64,000 bases of DNA, from NCBI GenBank assembly GCA_963765585.1, contig CAVXXB010000012.1, positions 1-64,000 on the forward strand, in the 5' to 3' direction. Each line of letters opens with the position of its first letter. Positions within the stretch are counted from its first letter, which is position 1. Below the pieces are notes generated by a model, which was not told the DNA's origin, did no database searches, and saw only the letters and a program-made list of their open reading frames with translations. This document shows positions 9,396 through 19,632 of this stretch, piece after piece. The DNA is from CAVXXB01 sp963765585 (GTDB taxonomy: Bacteria > Calditrichota > Calditrichia > JAJRVZ01). Position numbers and translations under genes: made by a program.

Positions 9396-11624
9396 TCAGA
9401 TCAATCGTCCGGCAAATTCACCGGCATTTAAAACAAAAATTGTGGTTTTGAATCCACTGGACAGTTCAATCAGCCGCCGCGCATATTCTGACTCATTACC
9501 TGGTTGGGGTACCATCAAACCGAGGAAAACGATATCAGCGTCTTTGCTACCGCTCTGCATGATCTCAAAAACTGTCTTATCAGCGGGTTTAATGATGACA
9601 TCTGTCTCGGCCTTAATACGCGTCTCGGGTATCAGCTCCCGAGAGACTGTCAGCCACAATATCGCGCTCCTGATCGCTTTCTACAATAGACCGAACCACA
9701 ATCCTGGCATCGCTCCATTCCGGATTCAGGTTAAGTAAATAAGCTAATAACAGCATCAGATCTCCGTTTCGCTGCTTGCCACGCCACCAGATATCGATCC
9801 GCTTCTCCTGTCCCGGTTCATGGGCCCATTTAGGACGGGCAATAATGGTGCTTTTACCAGCCCAGGACACGACCCGCATGATGCGCAGGATCGATTCCAG
9901 CCGTTCCAATTTCTCCGGCCAGCCGAACATCACCGTATTGGACTGCAAACCGGCAATACCGTTGCTTTGTATAATATTAATTATGCCGCTTTCATAGTCC
10001 TGAACGACATCAACTTCGCTAAAAGCCACTAAATGTTCTTCTTCCAGAACGCGTTCCATTTCAAGCCTTTTGTTTTTAATGTCGGCACTTTCCAATTCCA
10101 GTTCGCCCACGATAATGTTGCAAGCTGTTACCAGCCCCCTGTTTTGATTGAACCAGTTTGCCAGCCGCACCAGGCTGATACGTTTGGCTACATTTCCGGA
10201 AAATAAAAGGATAATCGGTCGCCAGTTGCGTGGATCACGACTGTGGTTACGTAACCGAAGAAGCGAAAAACGTGCCAATGCTATCCAGAATCCTGCTCTC
10301 ACATCTCCCCACTGTTTTTGCCATGTTAGCCGATGCAGGTACAGATAAAGCGACAGCTCAAATAGTATCGCAAAAATACATGCGTATGGATTAATTAAGA
10401 ACATAACCAGGACGGCACCAAGTGCACCGATCAGTGACACATACCAGGGTACATTGATGGTAGGACGATAGGACAGATCGCCGACTACTTTTTCCAGAGC
10501 AGCGCTCAGATTAATCGTAACATAGAGAGTGAGAAATAAAATCGTTACAAACTGTGCGACGGCATTCAGTTCTCCCAGCGAAACTGCGGCCAGGGCAATT
10601 GCCCCGCTGATCCAGGTTGCAATGGTAGGCTGCCCTGTTTTAGAAAGCCGTGATAGGATTCTTGGAGCCAGACCATCTTGTGCAAGCGCCTGCAGCACGC
10701 GCGGTCCACCCAGTACGCTGCCAAATGCAGAAGAAAGAATCGCACCCCACATACCTGGAAAGACCAGCCAGGCCCCCAGGACTGCTACCTTCGTCCAGGC
10801 AATATCCGATCCGGCCAGTTCCTCAAAGCTGATTCGCCCTGAAAAAGCTGAATAGAAATAGTATAAGCAGATAGATGACAGACCCGGTAATTACAGACTA
10901 AAAGGGTTCCGCGTGGAATCGAGCGTTGCGGATCCTTTAAGTCACCGCTCATTCCGATACCGGCAGTGAAACCGGTTACAGCTGGAAAAAATACAGCAAA
11001 AACGTACCAAAATCCACCGGGAGCGGTTCGATACGTTGCTGATAATTCGGGTGTGCGCATCTCCCCGCTAAAGACACCTGTGACCAGGGCAAGAATTGAA
11101 AGACCGACCACTGCCATGATCGGTATCTGTAGTTTGAGCACCAGGCCGGCGCTTTTGCCGGAGAGTGCTGTGATACAGATAATTATCAACGCCGTGAGTA
11201 ATTGGATTGTATAAGAGGGGGGGATTCCCCAGGTATCCGGCCAGAACGCAACAAGTGATTCGGCAAGACCAAAGCTGTAGAATGTAATGCTTAAAGTGCG
11301 GCACAAAAACAGCGGAATACCGATTGCACCGCCTAACTCCAGGCCGAGACTACGGGATATCATAAAGTACTCGCCGCCCGTCCCGACCCGCATGTTGGTG
11401 GATACAGCCGAAGCACTCAACGCGGTTATGAATGTGATGGTTGAAGACAAAAGGACAATCAGGATAGCGATGAGCAGACCCACGTTTCCAACGACCCAGC
11501 CAAACCGCAGATACATGATCAGACCGAGAATTGTTAAAACACTGGGAGTGAAAACACCTAAAAAAGTGCCAAACTTTTGAATTTCCTGTGAAGTTGCGCT
11601 GTTTTGTTCTACGGTTTCGGACAT
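9396..11624 (-). CDS. SLC12-like cation-chloride cotransporter (APC superfamily; two frameshifts)
   Basis: This ~740-residue protein is read in three frames. The N-terminal half is an APC-type core with about 12 membrane helices, beginning TFLGVFTPSVLTILGLIMYL, as in the NKCC/KCC family. Conserved signatures include YFMISRSLGLELGGAIG and FFPAVTGFTAGIGMSGDLKDP. The soluble C-terminal ~250 residues contain RIDIWWRGKQRNGDLMLLLA, which parallels the DVWW...GLxLLLPYLL signature of eukaryotic SLC12 cotransporters. Indels near 10895 and 9650 break the frame. The likely role is Na+/K+-coupled chloride transport for volume or ion balance, which fits the sucrose genes next to it. Exact ions are unknown. 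Direct repeats B and C flank the gene. Confidence 0.85.
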
Positions 11625-11956
11625 TACATAACTCCTCGCTTAACAGGCATCGCTTACGTTTACTCATCCGCTCAGGCGCTCTATTGTTCTTTTTTTAGAT
11701 TTTATTCACAAAGCGTGGGTGTAACAGGCAAAATCTGCTTAATGTTAAATAGATATATAATCACTTGCAAGAAACTATTTTTGAGGATCTTCGATTTTAA
11801 AAATTGACAATCAGACTCTGTAAATCGTTAAAAATTCTCGGAACCAAATTTCGATTTTTATAAGAGACACTTTCTATTAAATACACTCTTAGGAACGGTG
11901 TCAAAAATGAGTAGATTATCAGAGTCTTTGAAGATAGCGCATGAGAATACTGTAAA
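11625..11956. other. 332-bp intergenic region
   Basis: It contains repeat copy C (11822-11883). No ORF of note and no clear promoter or terminator were seen. It separates the transporter from the sucrose operon; both are on the minus strand. Confidence 0.5.
11822..11883. repeat. dispersed ~60-bp repeat, copy C
   Basis: It begins AAATCGTTAAAA, then TTTCGATTTTT and TAAGAGACACTTT. It is a direct repeat of copy B, about 2.5 kb away on the other side of the transporter gene. Confidence 0.65.
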
Positions 11957-14350
11957 TCATGATTTAATATTTTGAACCAATTTTTTGAACATCAAACCAT
12001 AAAACATCTCCAGATAACGCCGGGTTTCATCTCTTTCAAGATTAGAAACGTATTTCCAAAACCCATAAATACGGGAGAGGGACATCAATCGCGACGCATA
12101 TAATTTCCATGTATATTTTTCTTCTACCCGTTTTATACCACCATTTGATATTTCTTTCCAGTAGTCCGGATTATCCTTACATTTTTGCAAGAAATCTGTA
12201 ATTGTTTTTGAAGCTTCTTCTCCATGGTCCGGATCAATATGAAAACCGGAGATCCCATGCTCGATAATTTCCCGTGGACCACCATTCTGGGTTGCAAAGG
12301 TCGGTAATCCGGAGGTCATTGCTTCAATAACCGTTAATCCAAATGCTTCGAAAAGTGCCGGTTGGACAAAAATACCCTTCCTGTCGGCAATATAACGATA
12401 TAATTCGCCGTTAAAATTTTTGTAAGATTGTTTCTCTACCCATCGGATCTTGCCATCAAGCTGGTAGGTTTCGATGTGTTTGTAGACTTTTTCTATTTGC
12501 TGAATTTCTTCTTTGTCTTTGGAGAGCGATTTATCGACAAAACCGGCAACCAGAAAAAGATTGGCCAGTTCTTGCAGCTCTTTATTTTGACCATACCACT
12601 CAACCAGGCCGCTGATATTTTTTACATGATCCAGGCGGGACATGGCGAAAATGAGTGGTTTCTCTTTATCTTTTAATAAACCTGTGGCATAAGGTAGCCC
12701 ATCCTGATAAATTAATGTCTCAATATCCGGTTGCAGATCTTTGAGACGACGATCTTCCTCATAATATGGAAAATAGACCTCCGGATCCGCGCCGGGAGAG
12801 ACAATGTTGAATTTGGGATCAAAGACATTAACGCCATTCACCACTCTGTACAGTTCCGGCAGGGTAAAGGCGGAGTAACTTTCGTATTGTCCGATCACTT
12901 CCCGATTTCCCGAAATCTCCTGATAGGTACTGGTGATGATAAAATCAGCTGTATTCATGGCAATCAGATCTGCAGTAAACTGTGCCGGAAAGTGGTACTG
13001 CTTTTCATAATCCTTCCATTTGAGGGCGGCAAAGATATATTTTGTTTTCTCCAGGGCATGGGCAATATTACATTGTGTGACACCCATTCGTTGTGAAAGC
13101 AGGGAGGCCACCAGATTGCCATCGGAATAGTTTCCAATGATTAGATCCGGACGGTTCTTTAATTCGGTTAAAATTTCCCGTTCTGCATCGATCGTAAATT
13201 GTTCCAGAAACGGCCAGATTTTAAATCGCGAGATCCAGTGTGGTACGATATCCCCATTTTCATAGCGAAAGGGAATCCGCACTATTTTTGCATTTTGGGT
13301 TCCGGAAATATCTTCGACAGGGAGATTACAGGTTGTATCACCGGCTTCCGGGATAAGGCGCGTTACAACAATGATCTTTGGTTCAATTTCTAATCCCATC
13401 TGATCAATATGATCCCGCATTTCCTGTTCAATCGCCCGCACCTGATCCAGAATATAAACAATTTGTCCACCGGTATCGGGAAGGCCAAGAACATTGGATT
13501 GTCCAAAATAACCGTGTGGAGATAGAATAACCACATTAAAAATCATGGGAATGCCACTGAGAAATTTTTCCAGATCTTCTGGTGAAGGTGCCTCTAAAAT
13601 ATCAGAAAGTAAATAAAAACGATTGAGCATGATCTTGACCGTACGACCCCAGCCAGGTTCAAATCCGAATTCTCTTAATTTCTCTGTTAACTGATCTGAT
13701 TTGGTATTGCTATCCTGTTTCTCTAAAAATTTTTGTACCTGACGAAGGCTGTCTTGCAGCATTTCGACATCAGTAATTTTGGTATTGACCATCAATTGTT
13801 GCCCCTCATACTGATGCACGCGCAGGAAATCCAGTAAACGCTGATCACCGGTTTCGAAATCGGAGAAAAGACGATTGGAAAGGTATCGGTTTAAAAATTC
13901 GACCCCTCGTCCGATCGATTTGGTTTCCTTCATTTTGGGAAAACCCCGATTAAACGGTGTCAAGTCGATTTCTAAAGTCCAGGGATCAGCTATACTCTGG
14001 TTATTAATTAGTCTTTCTTCAAACTGAAGATATTCAGAAACCGACACTTCGGTGATTGCTACTTCATCGAGATGAAATTTATAATATTTACTGTTCGCTA
14101 TACCATCTCTTATAAAAAGATATACCCAGGGTGATTCAAAGGCAGCGACCTGCGTGCTGAATACAAATTTTTCAACCGCTGAGTCCTTTAGACCCTTACC
14201 CGCCTCAGTCTCAGTAAATTGTTTGAATTCATACCAGATATCTGAGTGCAGCATCAGCGTTTTATTCAGGCGTATATAATGCCTAAACAGGGAAAATATA
14301 ACCGGCCGATGTTTTTCAATAAACTGATTCATTTTATCAATCAATGTCAA
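11957..14350 (-). CDS. sucrose synthase (GT4)
   Basis: The 797-residue length and architecture match sucrose synthases of plants and cyanobacteria (about 800 aa). An N-terminal regulatory region of ~250 residues precedes a GT-B catalytic core. Visible motifs are HGYFGQSNVLGLPDTGGQIVY (donor-side start of the core), NYSDGNLVASLL, the fructose/UDP-site region AMSRLDHVKNISGLVEWYG, and the EX7E nucleotide-sugar motif EAFGLTVIEAMTSG. It reversibly converts sucrose and UDP to UDP-glucose and fructose in the cytosol. Its ATG overlaps the end of the sucrose-phosphate synthase gene by 14 nt, so the two are translationally coupled. Together they allow both synthesis and reuse of sucrose, presumably as an osmolyte or storage sugar. 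The frame is intact. Confidence 0.96.
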   Translation of the reverse strand: MTLIDKMNQFIEKHRPVIFSLFRHYIRLNKTLMLHSDIWYEFKQFTETEAGKGLKDSAVEKFVFSTQVAAFESPWVYLFIRDGIANSKYYKFHLDEVAITEVSVSEYLQFEERLINNQSIADPWTLEIDLTPFNRGFPKMKETKSIGRGVEFLNRYLSNRLFSDFETGDQRLLDFLRVHQYEGQQLMVNTKITDVEMLQDSLRQVQKFLEKQDSNTKSDQLTEKLREFGFEPGWGRTVKIMLNRFYLLSDILEAPSPEDLEKFLSGIPMIFNVVILSPHGYFGQSNVLGLPDTGGQIVYILDQVRAIEQEMRDHIDQMGLEIEPKIIVVTRLIPEAGDTTCNLPVEDISGTQNAKIVRIPFRYENGDIVPHWISRFKIWPFLEQFTIDAEREILTELKNRPDLIIGNYSDGNLVASLLSQRMGVTQCNIAHALEKTKYIFAALKWKDYEKQYHFPAQFTADLIAMNTADFIITSTYQEISGNREVIGQYESYSAFTLPELYRVVNGVNVFDPKFNIVSPGADPEVYFPYYEEDRRLKDLQPDIETLIYQDGLPYATGLLKDKEKPLIFAMSRLDHVKNISGLVEWYGQNKELQELANLFLVAGFVDKSLSKDKEEIQQIEKVYKHIETYQLDGKIRWVEKQSYKNFNGELYRYIADRKGIFVQPALFEAFGLTVIEAMTSGLPTFATQNGGPREIIEHGISGFHIDPDHGEEASKTITDFLQKCKDNPDYWKEISNGGIKRVEEKYTWKLYASRLMSLSRIYGFWKYVSNLERDETRRYLEMFYGLMFKKLVQNIKS

Positions 14351-16505
14351 CCTCTTCTTTTATTTTAATATCTCCAAAAAACTGGTAGTGTTCAATACCT
14401 TCAATAATCCCGTTCGCGTATGATCCCTTGGCAAAATAGATGCGGGGTTTACCACGTAACCGTTTTAGTTCAGAACTATAATTACCGACAACCACCCCGA
14501 GAACATCACCACTGAGCATTTCCTCATCATTGCCGGAATCTCCGGCAACCAGTATTCGCTCGGGGGGTAATCCCCATTTTATTCCCAGATACCGGACTGC
14601 CAGTCCCTTAGAGGCGCGAATCGGTAAAATATCAAGATACTGTTTATGTGAATAAATAACCTTTACCCGTAGTTTATGATTCCGTAAATGTCTAACGATC
14701 TTGGCCCGGCTAGGCGCCCTCTTGTGATCGACATTATAACTGACTTTATACTTTCGTTGCTCACTTTCTTCCTGTAATTCGAGCCCCTTTAAGTGAGAAA
14801 GTACCTCACGGATCCGCTCCGGCTCCCAGAAATAATTAAGATGGTGGCGCCAGGTCCGGTCCTCAACCAGTCCCTTACCATAATTAATTTCACTTCCCAC
14901 GGCGGTAATAAAAATATCAGGCATCGGTACCCTTGATTTTTTCAGAATATTCACCGCACTTTCCAGGCGGCGCCCGGTGGCAATGCCAAAACCAACATTT
15001 TCATGTGACTCTTTCAGGGCTTTTAGGAAATTTTTTAAACCCTCCGCATCACCAATCAGCGTATGATCAATGTCACTGATGATCAATCGATCCACCATGG
15101 GCAGGCGACTCATTGTTTTAATCAGCAAGTTTCTCTTATAGTATTTTTTTTCAGATTCTTTTTTCATGATGGTCACATATTTCTTGACATGACTTCGCCA
15201 GGAATAATATTTTTTAACATTGCGTACACCGTTTCGTGAGAACATCGACCATTTCTCTTTATCCCTTATCAGCTCTTCAATCACCTCTCCCATTTTGTTA
15301 TGATCCAACGGATCGATAAAAAGGCCGTTTTGACAATTTCCAATAATATCCCTTGGCCCTCCATCGTTGGTTGCGATGAGCGGTAGACTGCTGGCTGCTG
15401 CTTCAAGCAAGGTCAGACCAAATGGTTCTGTTAAGGCCGGATTGACAAATACGCCCTTGGTTTTGGCTGCGATACGATAGAATTCGGGGACATCTTCGTG
15501 TGTATGCTTTTTGGGATAAGCTGCTTTACCATAAAGATCATATTTATCAACCAGGTGTAAAATATTGGAGAGAACACGACGCGATCCGGAATCCATTTGC
15601 ATAATATCATCACGGTCTCCGGCAACAATCAAAAGATTAGCATGCTCTCTTAAGTAGGTGTTTTCTGCATATGCACGAATTAAAGTCTCGATGTTTTTTC
15701 GTTCATCAGCGCGGGACATGGCAAAAATGATCGGCTTGCGCAAATTGTTCAAAAAACGCTTGATCTCATTATAGACCGACGCTCTTGATGTATCACGTTT
15801 TGGCGGGAAAAATGTATCCAGATCGATTCCCGGGGGGATAACCAGCATCCGTTTTGGATCATAGTGTTCATAAAGTTGATATTGTTCTTCAATTTCCTGA
15901 TTGGTACTGGCAATCACTCGTATAGCCGTATCCAGTGCAAATTCCTCAGCATCGATGCGCCGGCATATATTGTAGCGTTTTTCAATGTCTGCATCTGCCA
16001 TGCCTTTTTCAGCCAGGCGCAGCCTTTTCACCCGCCCCAAGGAATGTCCGGTAAAGACAAAAGGAACGCCCAGTAACCGGGATATTTGTGCCCCAACATA
16101 TCCGGCATCGGCGTAATGACCATGAATCAAATCAGGTACCCGACCGATCCGACGAATATATTGAACGGCCTGATCTGAAAAACTGTCTAAATAGGGCCAT
16201 AACACTTCTTTACGCAGATAACGCCTGGGGCCACAGGGAATGCGAATAATCTGTCCGTATTTTCCAAATTTTTCTTCCCCTTCACCATAAATTGCATCCA
16301 CCTTCGGATCAATCACCATTCGGGTCAGCAAATCAACCCGGTCCACACGCTGGTCCTGAGACAGTTTTTTTGCCAGTTCGACAACATATTTAATTTGCCC
16401 ACCGGTATCGGCATCACGGCCAAGTTCCAATTGCTCACTTCGAACCAGTCCATGAATGCTTAACATTAAAATATACAGCTTTTCCGACTTTTGATTTGAT
16501 TCCAT
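14337..16505 (-). CDS. sucrose-phosphate synthase fused to sucrose-phosphate phosphatase
   Basis: The 722-residue bifunctional protein joins two enzymes. Residues 1-460 are a GT4 glycosyltransferase: HGLVRSEQLELGRDADTGGQ, the acceptor-site HYADAGYVGAQ, and EPFGLTLLEAAASSLP (EX7E). Residues 480-722 are a HAD-type phosphatase: nucleophile motif DIDHTL, ATGRRLES, and GDSGNDEEML (motif IV). The first half makes sucrose-6-phosphate from UDP-glucose and fructose-6-phosphate; the second removes the phosphate. Such SPS-SPP fusions are known from cyanobacteria and other bacteria. It is the first gene of a tight operon with sucrose synthase. No sigma-54-like site was seen upstream. Confidence 0.95.
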   Translation of the reverse strand: MESNQKSEKLYILMLSIHGLVRSEQLELGRDADTGGQIKYVVELAKKLSQDQRVDRVDLLTRMVIDPKVDAIYGEGEEKFGKYGQIIRIPCGPRRYLRKEVLWPYLDSFSDQAVQYIRRIGRVPDLIHGHYADAGYVGAQISRLLGVPFVFTGHSLGRVKRLRLAEKGMADADIEKRYNICRRIDAEEFALDTAIRVIASTNQEIEEQYQLYEHYDPKRMLVIPPGIDLDTFFPPKRDTSRASVYNEIKRFLNNLRKPIIFAMSRADERKNIETLIRAYAENTYLREHANLLIVAGDRDDIMQMDSGSRRVLSNILHLVDKYDLYGKAAYPKKHTHEDVPEFYRIAAKTKGVFVNPALTEPFGLTLLEAAASSLPLIATNDGGPRDIIGNCQNGLFIDPLDHNKMGEVIEELIRDKEKWSMFSRNGVRNVKKYYSWRSHVKKYVTIMKKESEKKYYKRNLLIKTMSRLPMVDRLIISDIDHTLIGDAEGLKNFLKALKESHENVGFGIATGRRLESAVNILKKSRVPMPDIFITAVGSEINYGKGLVEDRTWRHHLNYFWEPERIREVLSHLKGLELQEESEQRKYKVSYNVDHKRAPSRAKIVRHLRNHKLRVKVIYSHKQYLDILPIRASKGLAVRYLGIKWGLPPERILVAGDSGNDEEMLSGDVLGVVVGNYSSELKRLRGKPRIYFAKGSYANGIIEGIEHYQFFGDIKIKEEVDID

Positions 16506-16905
16506 TCAATCATATCCAGTATTGAGTATAACTATAATTATTGCACTAAAAAATGCAGGTTATATACAAAAGCAGAGTATCGCCCGACTGTTACCATATT
16601 CTATCAGAACTCATTCGCTAGTTGATGTTATGCAGCTTCATGATATTACAGACAAAGATATTTTGATATATGGAAGTCCGGAATTGTATAATTCTGTTTT
16701 ATTATTAATTTGAATAAATAAGATTATTTAGTAACAAAGGTAAAGTATTTGACCGGAAGATTCAAATGTCAAATATATCTATTTAAATGGGGGTAAGCTG
16801 AATTAAAATGAATATTGGTCTTTAAAATTTTCCTATTTCGAGAGTCTTTTTTATCCCGTGAAATTTATAAACATAATATCATGCCCGGGTGAGCCTTGAT
16901 TTTTT
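16506..16905. other. 400-bp intergenic region between two minus-strand genes
   Basis: The promoter of the sucrose operon must lie at its left end, but I cannot identify -35/-10 boxes with confidence. A 63-codon open frame at 16522-16713 lacks a ribosome-binding site and recognisable similarity, so it was not called. The rest is AT-rich and featureless. Confidence 0.5.
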
Positions 16906-17574
16906 TCAATTATTTTTGTCCTCTCCTCCAACGATAAGTTCATTTAGAACATAGGACACGTTTGAAACCATACTGGCAAGGGTTTCAGTATAGATTTTAA
17001 TAACAAGACTTGGTACATGCCCGCTTAATAAGACAATCCCATTTTCCACTTTAACATTAATCCCATTGATACCTTCTGTTAAATTTTGATTAATTATTTC
17101 TTTGAGTCTTCTCTGTATTTGTTCATCATGATCACTCCCCCTGGGCACGACCTCTATCTTGTTAATAACATTGACGACCCCCTTCACCCATCGGCAGCTC
17201 TCCTCTGCAGCAACTCGCTGATAAAATGAGTGTACGTTACCGCGAAGAGAAACAGATCCATTTTCCACAGAACAGGAGATATGCGTCTGATCCAAGCGAC
17301 TATCGTTTGATAGTGCTTCCTCAATATTTTGCCGGAGCGTCGAGTCATCAACAACGTCCGTCGGCTTTACTTTGATCTGGTCAATGACTTTAACCACATT
17401 TGCCACTTTTATTGCATTTTCAATTGCTGACCACTTTTTATAAAAATTATCAACAGTACCTGTTAAGGTTACCTGCCCCTCAGTTGTTTCAACATCAATC
17501 CGCGCGGGGCTGACACGGGCATCCCATAATAGGGCCTGAAATACACTCTCGGTAATTTGTTTATCAGAACTCAT
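16906..17574 (-). CDS. three-BON-domain stress protein
   Basis: The 222-residue soluble protein is made of three consecutive BON domains (about residues 1-70, 75-145 and 148-217). Each has the pattern V-x-V-x-x-G-x-V-x-L-x-G-x-V (VETTEGQVTLTGTV, CSVENGSVSLRGNV, VKVENGIVLLSGHV). There is no signal peptide, so it is probably cytoplasmic. BON proteins bind phospholipid or other hydrophobic surfaces and are often induced by osmotic stress (OsmY family). A sigma-54-like element at 17663-17678 faces the gene about 90 nt upstream. It is divergently placed from the sigma-54 activator gene, which supports direct control. Confidence 0.9.
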   Translation of the reverse strand: MSSDKQITESVFQALLWDARVSPARIDVETTEGQVTLTGTVDNFYKKWSAIENAIKVANVVKVIDQIKVKPTDVVDDSTLRQNIEEALSNDSRLDQTHISCSVENGSVSLRGNVHSFYQRVAAEESCRWVKGVVNVINKIEVVPRGSDHDEQIQRRLKEIINQNLTEGINGINVKVENGIVLLSGHVPSLVIKIYTETLASMVSNVSYVLNELIVGGEDKNN

Positions 17575-17935
17575 AATTTCTCTCTAAAAAATTATATGGA
17601 TTCATTTTATTGTAAGATTTTTGCTACGCTTTAAAATGTGAGATCATTTTTAATCTTAGTAATACAATATTTATACCAAAATTGAGATTGTATACATAAG
17701 TTATTGTTTTTATAGATATTGTCTCTGTTATTAATTCGCCTGGCAAGTTTATATTTTTGCACAAAATTATGATATGGGAAACATATTCACAATTTCCTTG
17801 ATTTTTTTTACTTTTCTGTATAGTATCGGTACACATAAAATTAGAGAGTTCTATTTGCAGCATAAATTAACAAGATTTGGATATACATTAATGTGAATAT
17901 ATTGTATATTTAACCGGTTGTTTTGGTTATAAATT
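17575..17935. other. divergent intergenic region between BON gene and sigma-54 activator
   Basis: 361 bp, strongly AT-rich. It contains the -24/-12-like element for the BON gene. A 79-codon open frame (17624-17863, minus) crosses that element, lacks a ribosome-binding site and has AT-driven composition, so it was rejected. Enhancer sites for the activator could lie here, but no clear palindrome stands out. Confidence 0.5.
17663..17678 (-). promoter_or_regulatory. sigma-54-like promoter of the BON gene
   Basis: On the minus strand it reads TGGTAT-AAATA-TTGTA, matching the TGGCAC-N5-TTGC spacing with the invariant GG at -24. It is the only one of eight local sites without G directly after the hexamer. 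The expected transcript start is about 80 nt before the BON start codon. Confidence 0.55.
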
Positions 17936-19311
17936 TTGAATGATATGAAAAATCCCAAGGTTAAAATACTAATTGTCACTAAAGATAAGGCACTTAAGAA
18001 ACAATTTACTGCTCTATTCATAGATGATAAATATCAATTTATGTGGCTGGATAGCCTGGATCGACTTCTAAAATATTTTGAATCTGAAACCTTTGATCTG
18101 TTAATTATTTCCGGAGATGTTTGTAAAAGAGATGGGCCAAGTCACCGGGATTTGATACAAATTATATCCAGGGAAAGCCCACAAACGCAAATCTTAATGA
18201 TGGTTCGGGAAAATCGGATTAATTTGGTTGCGGATGCGCTGGATACAGGTGGCTATCAGTATATAAGAATTCCTGCACCGGATGAAGAGTTACAGCTCGA
18301 TTATCAACTTAACTCTGGAAAATAAGCAGGAATTTGGTAAGAACAAACTGTTAACCAAGGATGAGTCTGTTTACCGTTTTGAAAAATTCATTGGTGGCTC
18401 ACCTGAAATGCAGCGCGTCTACAAACAAATACAGCAGGTTGCCAGTACAGGTATTCCTGTATTGCTTTTAGGAGAGACTGGAACAGGGAAAGATCTGGCC
18501 GCACAAGCGATTCATCGTTTGAGTGCAAAAAAAGATGGGCATTACATTCCCGTAAATCTAGGTGCATTCCCTTCAGAACTGGTCGCCAGTGAATTGTTCG
18601 GGCATGAAAAAGGTTCTTTCACCGGAGCATCCCACCAACATAAGGGCGTATTTGAAGTCGCTTCTGATGGCACTGTATTTCTTGATGAGATTGAATCGAT
18701 CGATAAGAAAGTCCAGGTTAGTCTTCTGAGAATTATCGAACAGAAAAAAGTTACCCGTCTGGGTGGGCGCCGCTCGATTCATACAGATGCCCGTATTATT
18801 GCCGCCTCAAATGAAAATTTGGAAGATCTTGTAGATCGTGGACAATTCAGAGAAGATTTATTTTTCAGGTTGGATGTGTTCAGAATTATACTGCCTCCCC
18901 TGAGAAAGCGCATTGGCGACGTATCCTTAATTGCTCAAGAGTTGATTGCACATTTTAATTTTGAATTGAATAAAAATATTATCCGCATTAAACCGGATGC
19001 GATGGCAGCATTAGATGAATATGAATGGCCGGGCAACGTACGAGAGCTGAAAAACGTTTTGCAGCGAGTCTGTTTTAGTTTGCGAGGATGAACAAATTGG
19101 TGAAGAACATCTGCCAAAACGAGTACGCCGCAAGGACAAGGATAAACCTAAACTGATTGTCGAAATTGGTCAATCATTGGATAAAGTGGAACAACAACTT
19201 ATTCGCAAAACTCTTTCCCACACAAAAAATAATCGAAAAAAAGCGGCGGAGTTACTTGGTATTACCCGGAGAGCCCTTTATAATAAACTTAGTAAGCATA
19301 ATATCAAGTAA
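17936..19311 (+). CDS. sigma-54-dependent transcriptional activator, degenerate receiver + AAA+ + Fis-type HTH (two frameshifts)
   Basis: This is an NtrC-type bacterial enhancer-binding protein of ~455 residues. Residues 1-120 have a receiver fold (KILIVTKD..., DLLIISGDV), but the phosphoacceptor Asp position reads Ser (LLIIS) and the acidic pair is reduced to TKD, so classical phosphorylation is unlikely. The AAA+ domain is complete: Walker A GETGTGKD, sigma-54 contact loop GSFTGA (a variant of GAFTGA), Walker B GTVFLDEIE, arginine-finger region REDLFFRLDVF and sensor II WPGNVRELKN. The HTH_8 end (NNRKKAAELLGITRRALYNK) continues in another frame after an indel near 19075; a first indel is near 18300. 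It lies amid eight sigma-54-like sites and is their likely regulator. Confidence 0.92.
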
Positions 19312-19543
19312 CGCAGAATTGACTTCAATTAAATCCGGGCTGCTTTTGCTGGAACACCCCCCGAATTAATACCGGAATGATAGCATGTTTCTGCCTATTT
19401 CAATTGAATTATCTGTAAATGTACTTTTTTTTCTCACCCATCTGATTTGATTAAGAACTTCATTTACAATCTCCCCTTTTAGCCGGCCTGACTACAAATT
19501 TATACTATTGATTTATAATGATTTAACACACTATTATTATAGA

Positions 19544-19559
19544 TGGCATGCTTTTTGTC
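19544..19559 (+). promoter_or_regulatory. sigma-54-like promoter of PRC-barrel gene 1
   Basis: It reads TGGCAT-GCTTT-TTGTC, with GG at -24 and TTG at -12 at correct spacing and the conserved G after the hexamer. It lies about 75 nt before the preferred ATG at 19633. Confidence 0.65.
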
Positions 19560-19632
19560 TATATTAATTTAGGTACGTCATAAATTATCCGTCTTCCTGA
19601 ACGTGTGTTTATTTTATCGAAGTTATGATATT

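Noticed and set aside
16522..16713. 63-codon plus-strand open frame upstream of the sucrose operon
   Set aside because: No ribosome-binding site or similarity; it lies where the divergent operon's promoter should be.
17624..17863. 79-codon minus-strand open frame upstream of the BON gene
   Set aside because: AT-driven composition, no ribosome-binding site, no recognisable domain, and it overlaps the sigma-54-like promoter.
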